A stretch of 29,908 bases of DNA from JBBIJH01 sp037446075 (lineage in GTDB: Bacteria > Bacteroidota > Ignavibacteria > UBA10030 > JAHEZR01). Shown here one piece after another: positions 6,854 through 14,764 of this stretch. The notes beneath the pieces were generated by a model. It did not search any database. It had not been told where the DNA came from and saw nothing but the letters and a program-made list of their open reading frames with translations. The translations under genes and the position numbers were made by a program. The first letter of the stretch is position 1. The number at the start of each line of letters is the position of its first letter. Location of the stretch: contig JBBIJH010000018.1 in NCBI GenBank assembly GCA_037446075.1, positions 1 through 29,908 of the forward strand, given 5' to 3'.

Positions 6854-8794
6854 GTGGAGAACATCAAGATCATACTGCCCGACAAGAGCGTGAAAGAGTT
6901 CAGGAGAGGTGTTACCGGGGGAGAAATCGCGAGAGCTCTCCTGAACGCTCGCGCGGCGGAGGCCCTTGCGATTTCCGTGGATGGCCAGACTTGGGATCTG
7001 GCGCGAGGGATCGAACACGATGCTGAGGTCAAGATTCTTTTCTGGGAAGACTTTGAGGGGAAACAAGCATACTGGCATAGCTCGGCTCATTTGATGGCGG
7101 AAGCCGTGGAGTCTCTCTTTCCTGGGGCGAAATTCGGAGTCGGGCCGGCGATCGAGAATGGGTTTTACTACGATATCGACGTAGGCGATCATGCGCTCAC
7201 TATGGAGGATCTTGCGCGCATTGAAGAGAAGATGCGGCAGCTCGCGCATCGCGATGTGCCCTACGTACGACGGGATGTTTCGTGGGAAGAAGCTGTTCGT
7301 TACTTCCAACAGAAAGGAGATCCGTATAAGATCGAACTCCTCCAGGAGCTGAAGAACGAACACATCACATTTTACGAGCATGGGAACTTTGTCGACCTGT
7401 GCTCGGGTCCGCACATACCCTCGACTGGGCGTATCAAGGCGATTAAGCTTCTCAGTGTAGCTGGAGCCTACTGGAGGGGGAGCGAAAAGAATAAGATGCT
7501 CCAGCGCATCTACGGCATTACCTTCCCGACCCAGAAGGAACTGGACGAGTACCTTTATCGAGTCGAGGAAGCAAAGCGACGCGACCATCGAAAGCTGGGA
7601 GCAGATCTCGAGCTTTTTCTTCTGACGCCAAAGGTCGGTGGCGGACTCCCACTCTGGTTGCCGAAGGGAACGGTCATACGGGAAACGTTGGAAAACTTCC
7701 TCAGAGAAGAGCAGAGGAAGAGAGGCTATCTTCCCGTTGTCACGCCTCACATTGGGAACATCAACCTCTACAAGACGAGCGGCCACTACCCTTATTTCAA
7801 GGACAGCCAATTCGCACCGATCCGGGTGGAAGATGAGGAATACTTATTGAAGCCGATGAACTGTCCCCATCATTTTCAAATCTATCTTTCCAAGCCGCGC
7901 AGCTATCGGGAGCTGCCAATCCGCCTCGCCGAGTTTGGAACCGTGTATCGCTACGAGCAATCGGGCGAGTTAAATGGGCTGACTCGGGTACGTTCCTTCA
8001 CGATTGACGATTCCCACATGTTCGTCCGGCAGGATCAACTGAAAGACGAGCTTTGTGACGTCATCGATCTGATTCAGCATGTCTTCAACACTCTCGGACT
8101 GAAAGAATTCACGACGAGGCTTTCTTTTCGGGATCCGACGAACAAGGACAAATATGGGGGAGCGGATGAATTATGGGAGAAGGCAGAAAGAGATATCCAG
8201 GAAGCTGCGGACCTAATGAAGCTGAAGTACGTGGTCGGGATCGGAGAGGCAGCCTTCTATGGACCTAAGATTGACTTCATGTTCAGGGACGTCCTCGGGC
8301 GGACATGGCAACTCGGAACCGTCCAAGTAGACTATGTGATGCCAGAGCGCTTCGATCTGGAGTATGTCGGGAGCGATGGGCAGAAACACCGCCCTGTCGT
8401 TATCCACCGCGCTCCTCTGGGCTCCCTTGAGCGCCTTATCGGCATGCTTATCGAGCATTATGCGGGTGAGTTCCCCGTCTGGCTCTCGCCCGTTCAGGTG
8501 GCGGTTCTTCCCATCACAGACGATCAGCTGGTATATGCTCGTTCGCTCGCTGATAAACTTTCGCGAGAGAGCGTCCGGGTTGAGCTAGACGATCGAAATG
8601 AAAAAGTGACGTACAAAATCAGGGAGTGGGAACTGAAAAAAGTGCCTTATATGCTCATTGTTGGACGAAAGGAAGTCGCGAGTGGAATGGTTTCCGTTCG
8701 CCGTCATAGGCGCGGCGATCTCGGGGGCATGAAATTCGATGAGTTCCTGCAGAAAATCCTTTCAGAGATCAAAGAGAAAATTCTAAACTCATAG
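6854..8794 (+). CDS. thrS: Threonyl-tRNA synthetase
   Basis: ThrRS charges tRNA-Thr and clears mischarged Ser-tRNA-Thr. The 646 residues are full bacterial length. An N-terminal TGS domain covers about 1-62. The editing domain has HSSAH (H75, H79) and CSGPH (C183, H187). The class II catalytic core contains MNCPHHFQ with the zinc-binding C337, and a C-terminal anticodon-binding domain covers about 545-640. The start is GTG at 6854, directly before the TGS domain; the Shine-Dalgarno is weak. No T-box motif is present between tRNA-Cys and thrS. The terminal TAG overlaps the Shine-Dalgarno of infC (TAGGAGG), so translation of the two is probably coupled. Confidence 0.98.
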   Translation: MENIKIILPDKSVKEFRRGVTGGEIARALLNARAAEALAISVDGQTWDLARGIEHDAEVKILFWEDFEGKQAYWHSSAHLMAEAVESLFPGAKFGVGPAIENGFYYDIDVGDHALTMEDLARIEEKMRQLAHRDVPYVRRDVSWEEAVRYFQQKGDPYKIELLQELKNEHITFYEHGNFVDLCSGPHIPSTGRIKAIKLLSVAGAYWRGSEKNKMLQRIYGITFPTQKELDEYLYRVEEAKRRDHRKLGADLELFLLTPKVGGGLPLWLPKGTVIRETLENFLREEQRKRGYLPVVTPHIGNINLYKTSGHYPYFKDSQFAPIRVEDEEYLLKPMNCPHHFQIYLSKPRSYRELPIRLAEFGTVYRYEQSGELNGLTRVRSFTIDDSHMFVRQDQLKDELCDVIDLIQHVFNTLGLKEFTTRLSFRDPTNKDKYGGADELWEKAERDIQEAADLMKLKYVVGIGEAAFYGPKIDFMFRDVLGRTWQLGTVQVDYVMPERFDLEYVGSDGQKHRPVVIHRAPLGSLERLIGMLIEHYAGEFPVWLSPVQVAVLPITDDQLVYARSLADKLSRESVRVELDDRNEKVTYKIREWELKKVPYMLIVGRKEVASGMVSVRRHRRGDLGGMKFDEFLQKILSEIKEKILNS

Positions 8795-8805
8795 GAGGCT
8801 AAGAG

Positions 8806-9372
8806 ATCAAGGACAAGCAAGCGCGAATCAACGAAGAGATTCGCGCGCCTAAGGTGCGGGTGATCGATGAAGAAGGCCAGCAGCTCGGCGTAATGAGCTC
8901 ACGTGAGGCGATCGAAATTGCTCGGTCTCGGAACCGCGACCTCATCGAGATCGTTCCAAACGTCGATCCGCCCGTCTGCAAGGTGATGGATTTCGGCAAG
9001 TATAAGTACGAGCTTGCAAAAAAGGAACGTCTCCAGAGGAAGCATCAGCATGTAGCGCAGGTTAAGGAGATTCGATTCCACCCGAACACGGATGTGCATG
9101 ACTTTGAGTTTAAGACACGCCATGCTCGTCAGTTCATTAAGGACGGCCATAAGGTAAAAGCGACGGTGGTTTTCAAAGGTCGCGAGATTACCTACCAGGA
9201 TCTCGGGAAAGGAGTGCTGGAAAGATTCACGGAGAAGATGAGCGACATTGCAAAGATCGACCAGGGAATGAAATTAGAAGGTCGCCAGCTCGTGATGATA
9301 TTTGCTCCTGATCGAACTGGAAAGAAAAAGCAGCAAGCACGAGTGGACATTGAACCTCGAGTCGAACAGTGA
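8806..9372 (+). CDS. infC: Translation initiation factor IF-3, apparent ATC start codon
   Basis: IF-3 binds the 30S subunit, keeps subunits apart and checks initiator tRNA and start-codon pairing. The 188-residue protein has the conserved N-terminal stretch RINEEIRAPKVRVID, the linker and the C-terminal domain ending with GRQLVMIFAP. The only in-frame canonical start (GTG, 8854) would delete that conserved N-terminus and has no Shine-Dalgarno. An in-frame TAA lies at 8800, so the start must fall between 8803 and 8854. ATC at 8806 sits 7 bases after a perfect TAGGAGG (8792-8798). Rare AUU, AUC or AUA starts are a known trait of infC and the basis of its autoregulation: IF-3 rejects its own start codon. 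The start is therefore assigned as ATC. Confidence 0.93.
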   Translation: MKDKQARINEEIRAPKVRVIDEEGQQLGVMSSREAIEIARSRNRDLIEIVPNVDPPVCKVMDFGKYKYELAKKERLQRKHQHVAQVKEIRFHPNTDVHDFEFKTRHARQFIKDGHKVKATVVFKGREITYQDLGKGVLERFTEKMSDIAKIDQGMKLEGRQLVMIFAPDRTGKKKQQARVDIEPRVEQ

Positions 9373-9389
9373 AAGGAAGTGAATCTCCC

Positions 9390-9584
9390 ATGCCGAAGAT
9401 GAAATCCAATCGGAGCGCGATGAAATCGTTTAAACGGACTGCGTCCGGCAAATTCAAGAGACGCCACGCATTCCGTAGCCACATCCTTACTTCAAAGTCA
9501 TCCAAGCGGAAGCGCCATCTCCGAAGGCCAGCCATGGTCTCCCCGGCCGACGAGGGTCGGATTGCAAGGTTGCTTCCGGGTTAA
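9390..9584 (+). CDS. rpmI: Large-subunit ribosomal protein L35
   Basis: The 64-residue, very basic protein begins MPKMKSNRSAMKSFK and contains the L35 pattern GKFKRRHAFRSH and a C-terminal LRRPAMVSPAD. L35 binds 23S rRNA late in assembly. The ATG at 9390 is chosen because the family begins MPK-K; a longer in-frame start at 9369 overlaps the infC stop and adds seven unconserved residues. A Shine-Dalgarno-like AAAGGAAG lies upstream. It sits in the classic infC-rpmI-rplT order. Confidence 0.96.
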   Translation: MPKMKSNRSAMKSFKRTASGKFKRRHAFRSHILTSKSSKRKRHLRRPAMVSPADEGRIARLLPG

Positions 9585-9628
9585 CGCAGAAATGACGAAG
9601 ATTCTCTGATTAAAGGGAGAAGAAATCC

Positions 9629-9976
9629 ATGCCGCGTGCTAAGCATCTAGTTGCTTCTCATCGCCGACGAAAGCGGGTTCTGGCTCAAGCGAAGGGCTAC
9701 TGGGGCGCGAGAAGCAAAGTCTATACAATTGCCAAACACCACGTCGAGAAGGGAATGCAGTATGCGTATCGAGACCGCCGGGCGCGGAAGCGAGACTTTC
9801 GGAGACTCTGGATTACGCGGATCAATGCCGGTGCTCGTATGCATGGCACGTCCTACTCAAGGCTCATGGCCGCCCTCGACAGGAAAAAGGTGGGAATCAG
9901 TCGGAAAGTGCTCGCTGACCTTGCGCTCAAAAGTCCCGAGGCTTTCGCCGAAGTGGTCAGATTCGCTTTTGCCTGA
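9629..9976 (+). CDS. rplT: Large-subunit ribosomal protein L20
   Basis: L20 is an early 23S rRNA assembly protein and, in several bacteria, the translational repressor of its own operon. The 115-residue product is full length. It shows the basic N-terminal helix (HLVASHRRRKRVLAQAKGYWG) and the globular domain with RDFRRLWITRINAGARMHG and YSRLMAAL. A Shine-Dalgarno (AAAGGGAGAAG) precedes the ATG. I could not identify an L20 operator, because the thrS-infC junction is only 11 bases long. Confidence 0.97.
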   Translation: MPRAKHLVASHRRRKRVLAQAKGYWGARSKVYTIAKHHVEKGMQYAYRDRRARKRDFRRLWITRINAGARMHGTSYSRLMAALDRKKVGISRKVLADLALKSPEAFAEVVRFAFA

Positions 9977-10014
9977 GAAATCTTCTTGCGTCGCGCTGAA
10001 CGGTGTTCTCTTCT

Positions 10015-10070
10015 GAGCGATGAGGGAAGATTCTCATTTTTCCGACCTACCCGATCTTCATTGATCGCTC
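10015..10070 (+). promoter_or_regulatory. Stem-loop in the rplT-pheS gap
   Basis: Two nested perfect arms are present: GAGCGAT (10015-10021) with ATCGCTC (10064-10070), and GGAAGAT-region GAAGAT (10026-10031) with ATCTTC (10054-10059). That gives 13 pairs enclosing a 22-base loop. A pyrimidine-rich GTTTCTCTT follows and the pheS ATG is 14 bases downstream. It could be a weak terminator or attenuator, or could control pheS initiation. A short frame through it (ATG 10021) has a single Phe codon, so it is not a Phe leader peptide of the E. coli type. Confidence 0.4.
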
Positions 10071-10083
10071 GTTTCTCTTACCC

Positions 10084-11094
10084 ATGCTTGACGAAATCGA
10101 ACAGCTCAAACAACAAATCCTTTCCGACATCGAGCGGTTGAGTGATCCGCACGAGCTTGAAAACTTTCGCATCCGCTATCTTGCCAGAAAGGGACGAATC
10201 GCCCAACTCTTCGATAGGCTGAAAGAAGTTTCTCCAAGTGAACGACCCACAGTCGGAAAAGCGTTGAATGAACTCCGTGCTCTTAGCCAGGTCAAGTACG
10301 ATGAGAAGAAGCGGAGCATCGAAGCGCAGAAATCAGAAACGGAGGTGGCGCTCGACCTCACCCTTCCCGGGAGGCGTGGCTGGGTCGGCTCGAAACATCC
10401 GGTCACGCAGACGTGGGAACAGATCAGGGGAGTCTTCGTCGGAATGGGTTTTAACATTGCGACAGGCCCAGAGATTGAAGATGATTACCACAATTTCGAG
10501 GCTGTAAATTTCCCACCGGACCATCCTGCCCGAGATATGCAGGATACATTTTTCATCACCGACAAGATTCTTCTTCGCACACACACAACTCCCGTCCAAA
10601 TCCGTGTCATGGAGAGCCAGCAGCCTCCGATTCGTGTGATCATTCCCGGCCGGTGCTATCGAAATGAGGCGGTGAGTGCTCGTGCCTTTTGCGTTTTCCA
10701 TCAAGTCGAAGGCCTTTTCGTTGATGTGGGAGTGACGTTTGCGGAACTCAAAGGTACGCTGGTGGCCTTTGCAAGGCAAATCTTCGGAAGCGACATCGGC
10801 GTCAGGTTCCGAGCAAGTTACTTTCCTTTCACTGAACCGAGCGCAGAAATGGATATATCCTGCACTATTTGCGGAGGGAAGGGTTGCCGTGTGTGCAAAT
10901 TCCTTGGGTGGACTGAAATCTTGGGCGCTGGGATGGTGGATCCCAACCTGTACAGAAACGTGGGGTATGATGAAGAGAAGTACACAGGATATGCCTTTGG
11001 AATGGGGATCGAACGAATCGCTCAGTTGCTGTATGGGGTGGATGACATCAGACTCTATTTTGAAAACGACGTGCGTTTTCTAAGTCAGTTCTAA
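10084..11094 (+). CDS. pheS: Phenylalanyl-tRNA synthetase alpha subunit
   Basis: This is the catalytic subunit of the heterotetrameric PheRS. It has 336 residues. An N-terminal coiled-coil arm (about 1-85) contacts tRNA. The class II core contains GFNIATGPEIEDDYHNFEAVN, the motif 2 region with GRCYRNEAVSARAF and FHQVEGLFVD, and motif 3, GMGIERIAQLLYG, near the C-terminus. Motif 2 commonly reads RNEAVDATH in homologues; SARAF here is a variant seen in other phyla. The C-terminal region has CTICGGKGCRVCK, a Cys-rich loop also present in many bacterial PheS. It is followed 19 bases later by pheT. Confidence 0.97.
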   Translation: MLDEIEQLKQQILSDIERLSDPHELENFRIRYLARKGRIAQLFDRLKEVSPSERPTVGKALNELRALSQVKYDEKKRSIEAQKSETEVALDLTLPGRRGWVGSKHPVTQTWEQIRGVFVGMGFNIATGPEIEDDYHNFEAVNFPPDHPARDMQDTFFITDKILLRTHTTPVQIRVMESQQPPIRVIIPGRCYRNEAVSARAFCVFHQVEGLFVDVGVTFAELKGTLVAFARQIFGSDIGVRFRASYFPFTEPSAEMDISCTICGGKGCRVCKFLGWTEILGAGMVDPNLYRNVGYDEEKYTGYAFGMGIERIAQLLYGVDDIRLYFENDVRFLSQF

Positions 11095-11113
11095 GGCTGC
11101 GCTGAGCGCTAAG

Positions 11114-13549
11114 ATGAAAGTTTCGCTAAAGTGGCTGAAAAAATATGTGGATGTTAACGTCCCCATAGAGGAGCTTGCCAGCAGACTGACTTTGGCCGGA
11201 CTGGAAGTGGAGTCCGTGGAGAATCTCGGTCAGAAATATGAGAAGTTCCTCGTTGCAGAGGTGCTCGAAGTAAAGTCCCATCCAAACGCTGACAAGCTGG
11301 CTGTCTGCAGTGTGAACACTGGGAAGGAGACCCTGAGCATCGTCTGTGGAGCGCCGAATGTCGCTCCAGGTCAGAAAGTCCCGATAGCGCTGGTAGGGGC
11401 AACCGTGCCACGTGACCAGCACGACCCCGAGGGCAGGCCATTCACCTTGGGAAAGGCTCTGATTCGTGGAGTAGAATCAAGTGGGATGATTTGCTCAGAG
11501 TTCGAGCTTGGGCTTGGTTCTGATGCTCAGGGAATCATGGTCCTTGATCAGGATGCGCCAATAGGGATGCCTCTGGCACGCTATCTCGGCCTCGATGACG
11601 TTGTCCTCGAGATCGCGGTGACACCCAACAGGCCGGATTGCCTTAGTCATATCGGGATCGCACGAGAGGTTGCCGCACTCTTCGGATTGAAAGTCAAAAA
11701 GCCAGCCATAAGGCTGACTGAATCCTCTGGACGGACGGTAGCGTGGGCATCAGTCGAAATACTTGATCTTGAAAATTGCCCGCGGTACTCCGCTAGGGTT
11801 ATCCACGACGTGCGAGTTGAACCATCGCCGAAGTGGTTGCAAGACCAGCTCAGAGCCGTCGGTGTCCGGGCTGTCAATAACGTAGTCGATATAACAAACT
11901 TTGTATTGTTGGAACTTGGCCATCCGCTGCACGCCTTCGATTATGATAGACTCGAAGGGAAGAGAATTGTTGTCAGGAAGGCAAAGGAAGGTGAACACTT
12001 CGTCACGCTCGATGGAAGAGGGAGGAGTTTAACGTCCGAAACTTTAATGATCTGTGATGCGGTACGGCCTGTTGCTATTGCAGGCGTGATGGGAGGGGCC
12101 AACACAGAAATCTCCGATAGCACGAGAAACATCTTGATAGAGAGTGCGTACTTCAGTCCGCGTAGTATTCGGCGGACGTCGAAGAGGCTCGGTGTAAGCA
12201 CAGACGCATCACAACGCTTCGAGCGCGGTGCGGACCCGAATATCACGATTGCTGCTCTCAACCGCTGTGCCCAACTTGTACAGGAAGTCTGCGGTGGAGT
12301 CGTCTTGAAGGGAGTCATTGACATCTATCCGAACAAGATTTTGCCAAAGAAGGTCAGCTTGAGGTTCAGCAGGGTGAATGAGATTCTCGGCACAGCTATC
12401 AGTCCCAAAAAGGTGAGCACGATCTTGACTTCACTGGAGCTCTCTCCAATGAAGGTCGCGCCTTCAAAGAGCCCGAAGCGTGTTCTGATTCAAGTTCCGA
12501 CTTTCCGCCCGGACATAGAAAGAGAGATCGATTTGATTGAAGAAGTGGCGCGAATTTATGGATACGAAAACATTGAGACGAAGATGGGGACCGCTTTGAA
12601 ATTCGCCTCTCAACCCGTTCCTGAAAGTCTTGGTGATCGATGTCGAGAGATGCTGATCGCGAGAGGGTATCGCGAGCTTGTGACAAACAGCTTGCAAAAG
12701 AAATCGGTCGCTTCTCTTAGCGGTCAAGAGGTCGTGGAAGTGCAAAACCCGACCAGTGAGGATATGGCTGCCCTTCGGACGAGTTTGATCCCCGGGATGC
12801 TCGAGGTGATCCGGCACAACATCTATCATGGGACGGAGGATTTGAGGCTTTTCGAGATTGGAAACATATTCCGCTGTGCCAAGGCTGGCGAAAGGGGAAG
12901 GTATTTTCCAGGGTATCTCGAGCAAGAGGTTTTGGGTCTCGCTGTGACCGGGCGAGCAACTCCGCCCGGCTGGGAGGGCAAATCAAGGGAGATAGACATC
13001 TATGATCTAAAGGGTGACATTGAGGTGCTCTTGGGCAAGATTTTTCTTGACAAAATTAAATCTATTTATTATTCTACGACAAACACTTTAACTGAGCTGT
13101 CAGTTGCCATTGAAATCAATGGCAGTTGCGTGGGTTTTTTCGGCAAGATCAGTAGCTCATTGAGAAAACTGTTTGATATCGAGAGAGACGTTCTTGCAGC
13201 AGAGTTATCACTTGATGTTCTTCGATCAGTCCCTCGAAGAAAAATCACCTTCGAGAGTCTGCCGAAGTACCCCCCTGTCTCGCGCGATCTGGCTTTTGTT
13301 GTCGACGAGCGAACTCCAGTCGGTGAAGTTGAGAAGGCCATTCGAGACTCGGGTGGGGACTTGCTGAAGGGCATTCAACTTTTCGACCTTTACAAAGGCG
13401 ACCAAATCCCGGCGGGGAAAAAAAGCTGTGCGTTTTCACTGGAGTTCATTTCACTCCAGCGGACTCTGACGGACGAGGAAATTGACAAGACGACCCGTAG
13501 AATTGTCGAGCACGTCAAGCGAGCTCTCGGTGCTGAATTGCGAGGGTAG
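11114..13549 (+). CDS. pheT: Phenylalanyl-tRNA synthetase beta subunit
   Basis: This is the large subunit of PheRS, which binds and edits tRNA-Phe. The 811 residues are normal. In order, it has the N-terminal MKVSLKWLKKYVDV segment and an EMAP/tRNA-binding OB domain (about 40-155). B3/B4 editing domains with RYSARVIHDV and ELGHPLHAFDYD come next, followed by a B5 domain (about 405-485). The class II-like core has ATP-less motifs (LRTSLIPGMLEVIRHN), and a C-terminal FDX-ACB anticodon-binding domain starts near residue 718 (PKYPPVSRDLAFVVDE). It ends with TAG. Short A/T-rich runs near 13050-13080 do not interrupt the frame. Confidence 0.97.
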   Translation: MKVSLKWLKKYVDVNVPIEELASRLTLAGLEVESVENLGQKYEKFLVAEVLEVKSHPNADKLAVCSVNTGKETLSIVCGAPNVAPGQKVPIALVGATVPRDQHDPEGRPFTLGKALIRGVESSGMICSEFELGLGSDAQGIMVLDQDAPIGMPLARYLGLDDVVLEIAVTPNRPDCLSHIGIAREVAALFGLKVKKPAIRLTESSGRTVAWASVEILDLENCPRYSARVIHDVRVEPSPKWLQDQLRAVGVRAVNNVVDITNFVLLELGHPLHAFDYDRLEGKRIVVRKAKEGEHFVTLDGRGRSLTSETLMICDAVRPVAIAGVMGGANTEISDSTRNILIESAYFSPRSIRRTSKRLGVSTDASQRFERGADPNITIAALNRCAQLVQEVCGGVVLKGVIDIYPNKILPKKVSLRFSRVNEILGTAISPKKVSTILTSLELSPMKVAPSKSPKRVLIQVPTFRPDIEREIDLIEEVARIYGYENIETKMGTALKFASQPVPESLGDRCREMLIARGYRELVTNSLQKKSVASLSGQEVVEVQNPTSEDMAALRTSLIPGMLEVIRHNIYHGTEDLRLFEIGNIFRCAKAGERGRYFPGYLEQEVLGLAVTGRATPPGWEGKSREIDIYDLKGDIEVLLGKIFLDKIKSIYYSTTNTLTELSVAIEINGSCVGFFGKISSSLRKLFDIERDVLAAELSLDVLRSVPRRKITFESLPKYPPVSRDLAFVVDERTPVGEVEKAIRDSGGDLLKGIQLFDLYKGDQIPAGKKSCAFSLEFISLQRTLTDEEIDKTTRRIVEHVKRALGAELRG

Positions 13550-13604
13550 TTTGCCCTCCGTGGGGGAGAGACCTATGAGCCGCAGTTGAAAGGAGGCCAG
13601 TAGG

Positions 13605-13949
13605 TTGGCTGAACACCAACTTGACACAGAAGTCGGAAGCGTCAGAGAATCGAAGGCTGTTGAGGTCGTTTTTAAAGCGCTCTGGGATCGAGTCAAGAAA
13701 ACGGCGGAGATGATTGAAAGCCTGAGGGAGGAAAGAAGAAACCTTCAGGCGCGAGTGAGCGCATTAGAAGAGCAAGTAACTCGCTTGACGGTCGAATTGA
13801 AGGGCAAGGAGGAGGATCTTCGGAAACTCAGGGACCTGGAAGCAAAGCAAGTGCCGCAAGTGAATAATAGTGCATTTACTGTGGAGGAAAGAGAGGCGCT
13901 AAAATCAAGAATCAAGGAGCTTCTGCTGAGAATCAATTCTCATCTTTAA
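13605..13949 (+). CDS. Small coiled-coil protein between pheT and zapA (ZapB-like candidate)
   Basis: The 114-residue product is almost entirely helical. It has a heptad-rich coiled coil from about residue 25 to 75 (KKTAEMIESLREERRN through LRKLRDLEAKQ) and a second short helix at the C-terminus (EEREALKSRIKELLLRINSHL). It has no signal peptide or membrane helix. The start is TTG at 13605, supported by a perfect Shine-Dalgarno (AAGGAGG, 13590-13596) 8 bases upstream; no better start is in frame. Position directly before zapA suggests a cytoplasmic division or Z-ring accessory role, similar in shape to ZapB. This is inference from context and coiled-coil form, not from recognised homology. Confidence 0.75.
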   Translation: MAEHQLDTEVGSVRESKAVEVVFKALWDRVKKTAEMIESLREERRNLQARVSALEEQVTRLTVELKGKEEDLRKLRDLEAKQVPQVNNSAFTVEEREALKSRIKELLLRINSHL

Positions 13950-14076
13950 TTTGAGTAGAAATTAGTCGACGCTTAGGCTTGACTTTAGGAAAGTATGTTT
14001 GACTTGTTGTGGTGAGTTGGATTGGCGAGAAGAGAACACGGGGGCACTTACGGGAGCACGGGAGGAAAGGCTCAAA

Positions 14077-14388
14077 ATGCCAATGGACGGAAAAGGCGTC
14101 AAGGTTAAGATCTTCGGCTCCGAATATCCTCTTCGGGGCGAAAGCGAGGAGGTCACCAAAAAGGTTGCCGGCTATGTGGATGAAATGATTCACGCCATCC
14201 ACGAGAAAATCCCCGAGCAACCACCACTGACAGTAGCTGTACTCTCGGCCTTAAACATTACTGAAGATCTTTTCAAAGAAAGGGAAAAGTATCGTTCTTT
14301 CCTGGCATTTGCGGAGTCAGAAATAAACCGGATGAATGCCTTTCTCGATCAATATTTAGCCTCGGAAGGGCAAGGCTCTCTCTCGTAA
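14077..14388 (+). CDS. zapA: Cell division protein ZapA
   Basis: ZapA binds FtsZ and cross-links protofilaments in the Z-ring. The 103-residue product starts with the ZapA beta strands VKVKIFGSEYPLRGES, followed by the helix EEVTKKVAGYVDEMIHAI and a long C-terminal dimerisation helix (about 60-95). The ATG at 14077 is chosen because the ZapA fold begins at residue 8 and GGAGGAAAGG lies just upstream. An upstream in-frame start at 13999 would add 26 unconserved residues. The neighbouring structured region 14453-14714 is notable because 6S RNA lies next to zapA in many proteobacteria. Confidence 0.92.
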   Translation: MPMDGKGVKVKIFGSEYPLRGESEEVTKKVAGYVDEMIHAIHEKIPEQPPLTVAVLSALNITEDLFKEREKYRSFLAFAESEINRMNAFLDQYLASEGQGSLS

Positions 14389-14452
14389 GAGAGACCAGTG
14401 TTCTTTCTCATAAAGCAAGGTGCGAGAAGAGCGTCCATGACGATCCAAGCTT

Positions 14453-14714
14453 AAACCGCACCGTCGCCTTGAGTCAAACATATTAAAGAACCTGACAAGT
14501 TAACTTTAATAGGGAGTTCGGCTCTTGGACGCGGAGCACAGGCCACACGTTCGCTACAGCGAGCGGTTCTTGCGATGACATCCCCCGCTACGGAGTAACT
14601 CTTCTGGCTGGCGGAAAGAGCGAGACGGTGGAAGTATGAAGCGTTCAGGCGGACACCCACTGTGTTTTGAAAGAGGTTCTTTCAATACACATGACTGAAC
14701 GACGCGTGCGGTTT
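14453..14714 (+). ncRNA. Candidate structured RNA between zapA and rny (6S-like position)
   Basis: No gene occupies 14389-14764, but the stretch folds. Its ends pair: AAACCGCAC plus CGTCG (14453-14466) with CGACG-C-GTGCGGTTT (14700-14714), 14 pairs with one bulged base, and the 3' arm runs into TTTTTATTT like a terminator. Inside are four hairpins. TATTAAAG/CTTTAATA is at 14481-14511. CGTTCGC-TACA-GCGAGCG is at 14548-14565. CCGCTA/TGGCGG is at 14585-14614. A near-perfect 12-bp stem GTGTTTTGAAAG/CTTTCAATACAC is at 14662-14690. 6S RNA sits beside zapA in proteobacteria and this is the same position, but the length (about 260) is above the usual 6S size and I do not recognise 6S sequence motifs. 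No tmRNA, RNase P or SRP motifs were seen. Confidence 0.5.
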
Positions 14715-14764
14715 TTATTTATCCGAGGAGCAGCTTCTTGGTTTGCTGAGGCAGGAGGAGATCC

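Noticed and set aside
6761..7810. 349-codon antisense frame inside tRNA-Cys and thrS
   Set aside because: It is the complement of thrS, which has full motif support. The antisense translation has no domain.
14389..14764. tmRNA, RNase P RNA or SRP RNA as the identity of the zapA-rny RNA
   Set aside because: The tRNA-like end of tmRNA, the GAGGAAAGTC core of RNase P RNA and the GGAAGCAG loop of SRP RNA are all absent.
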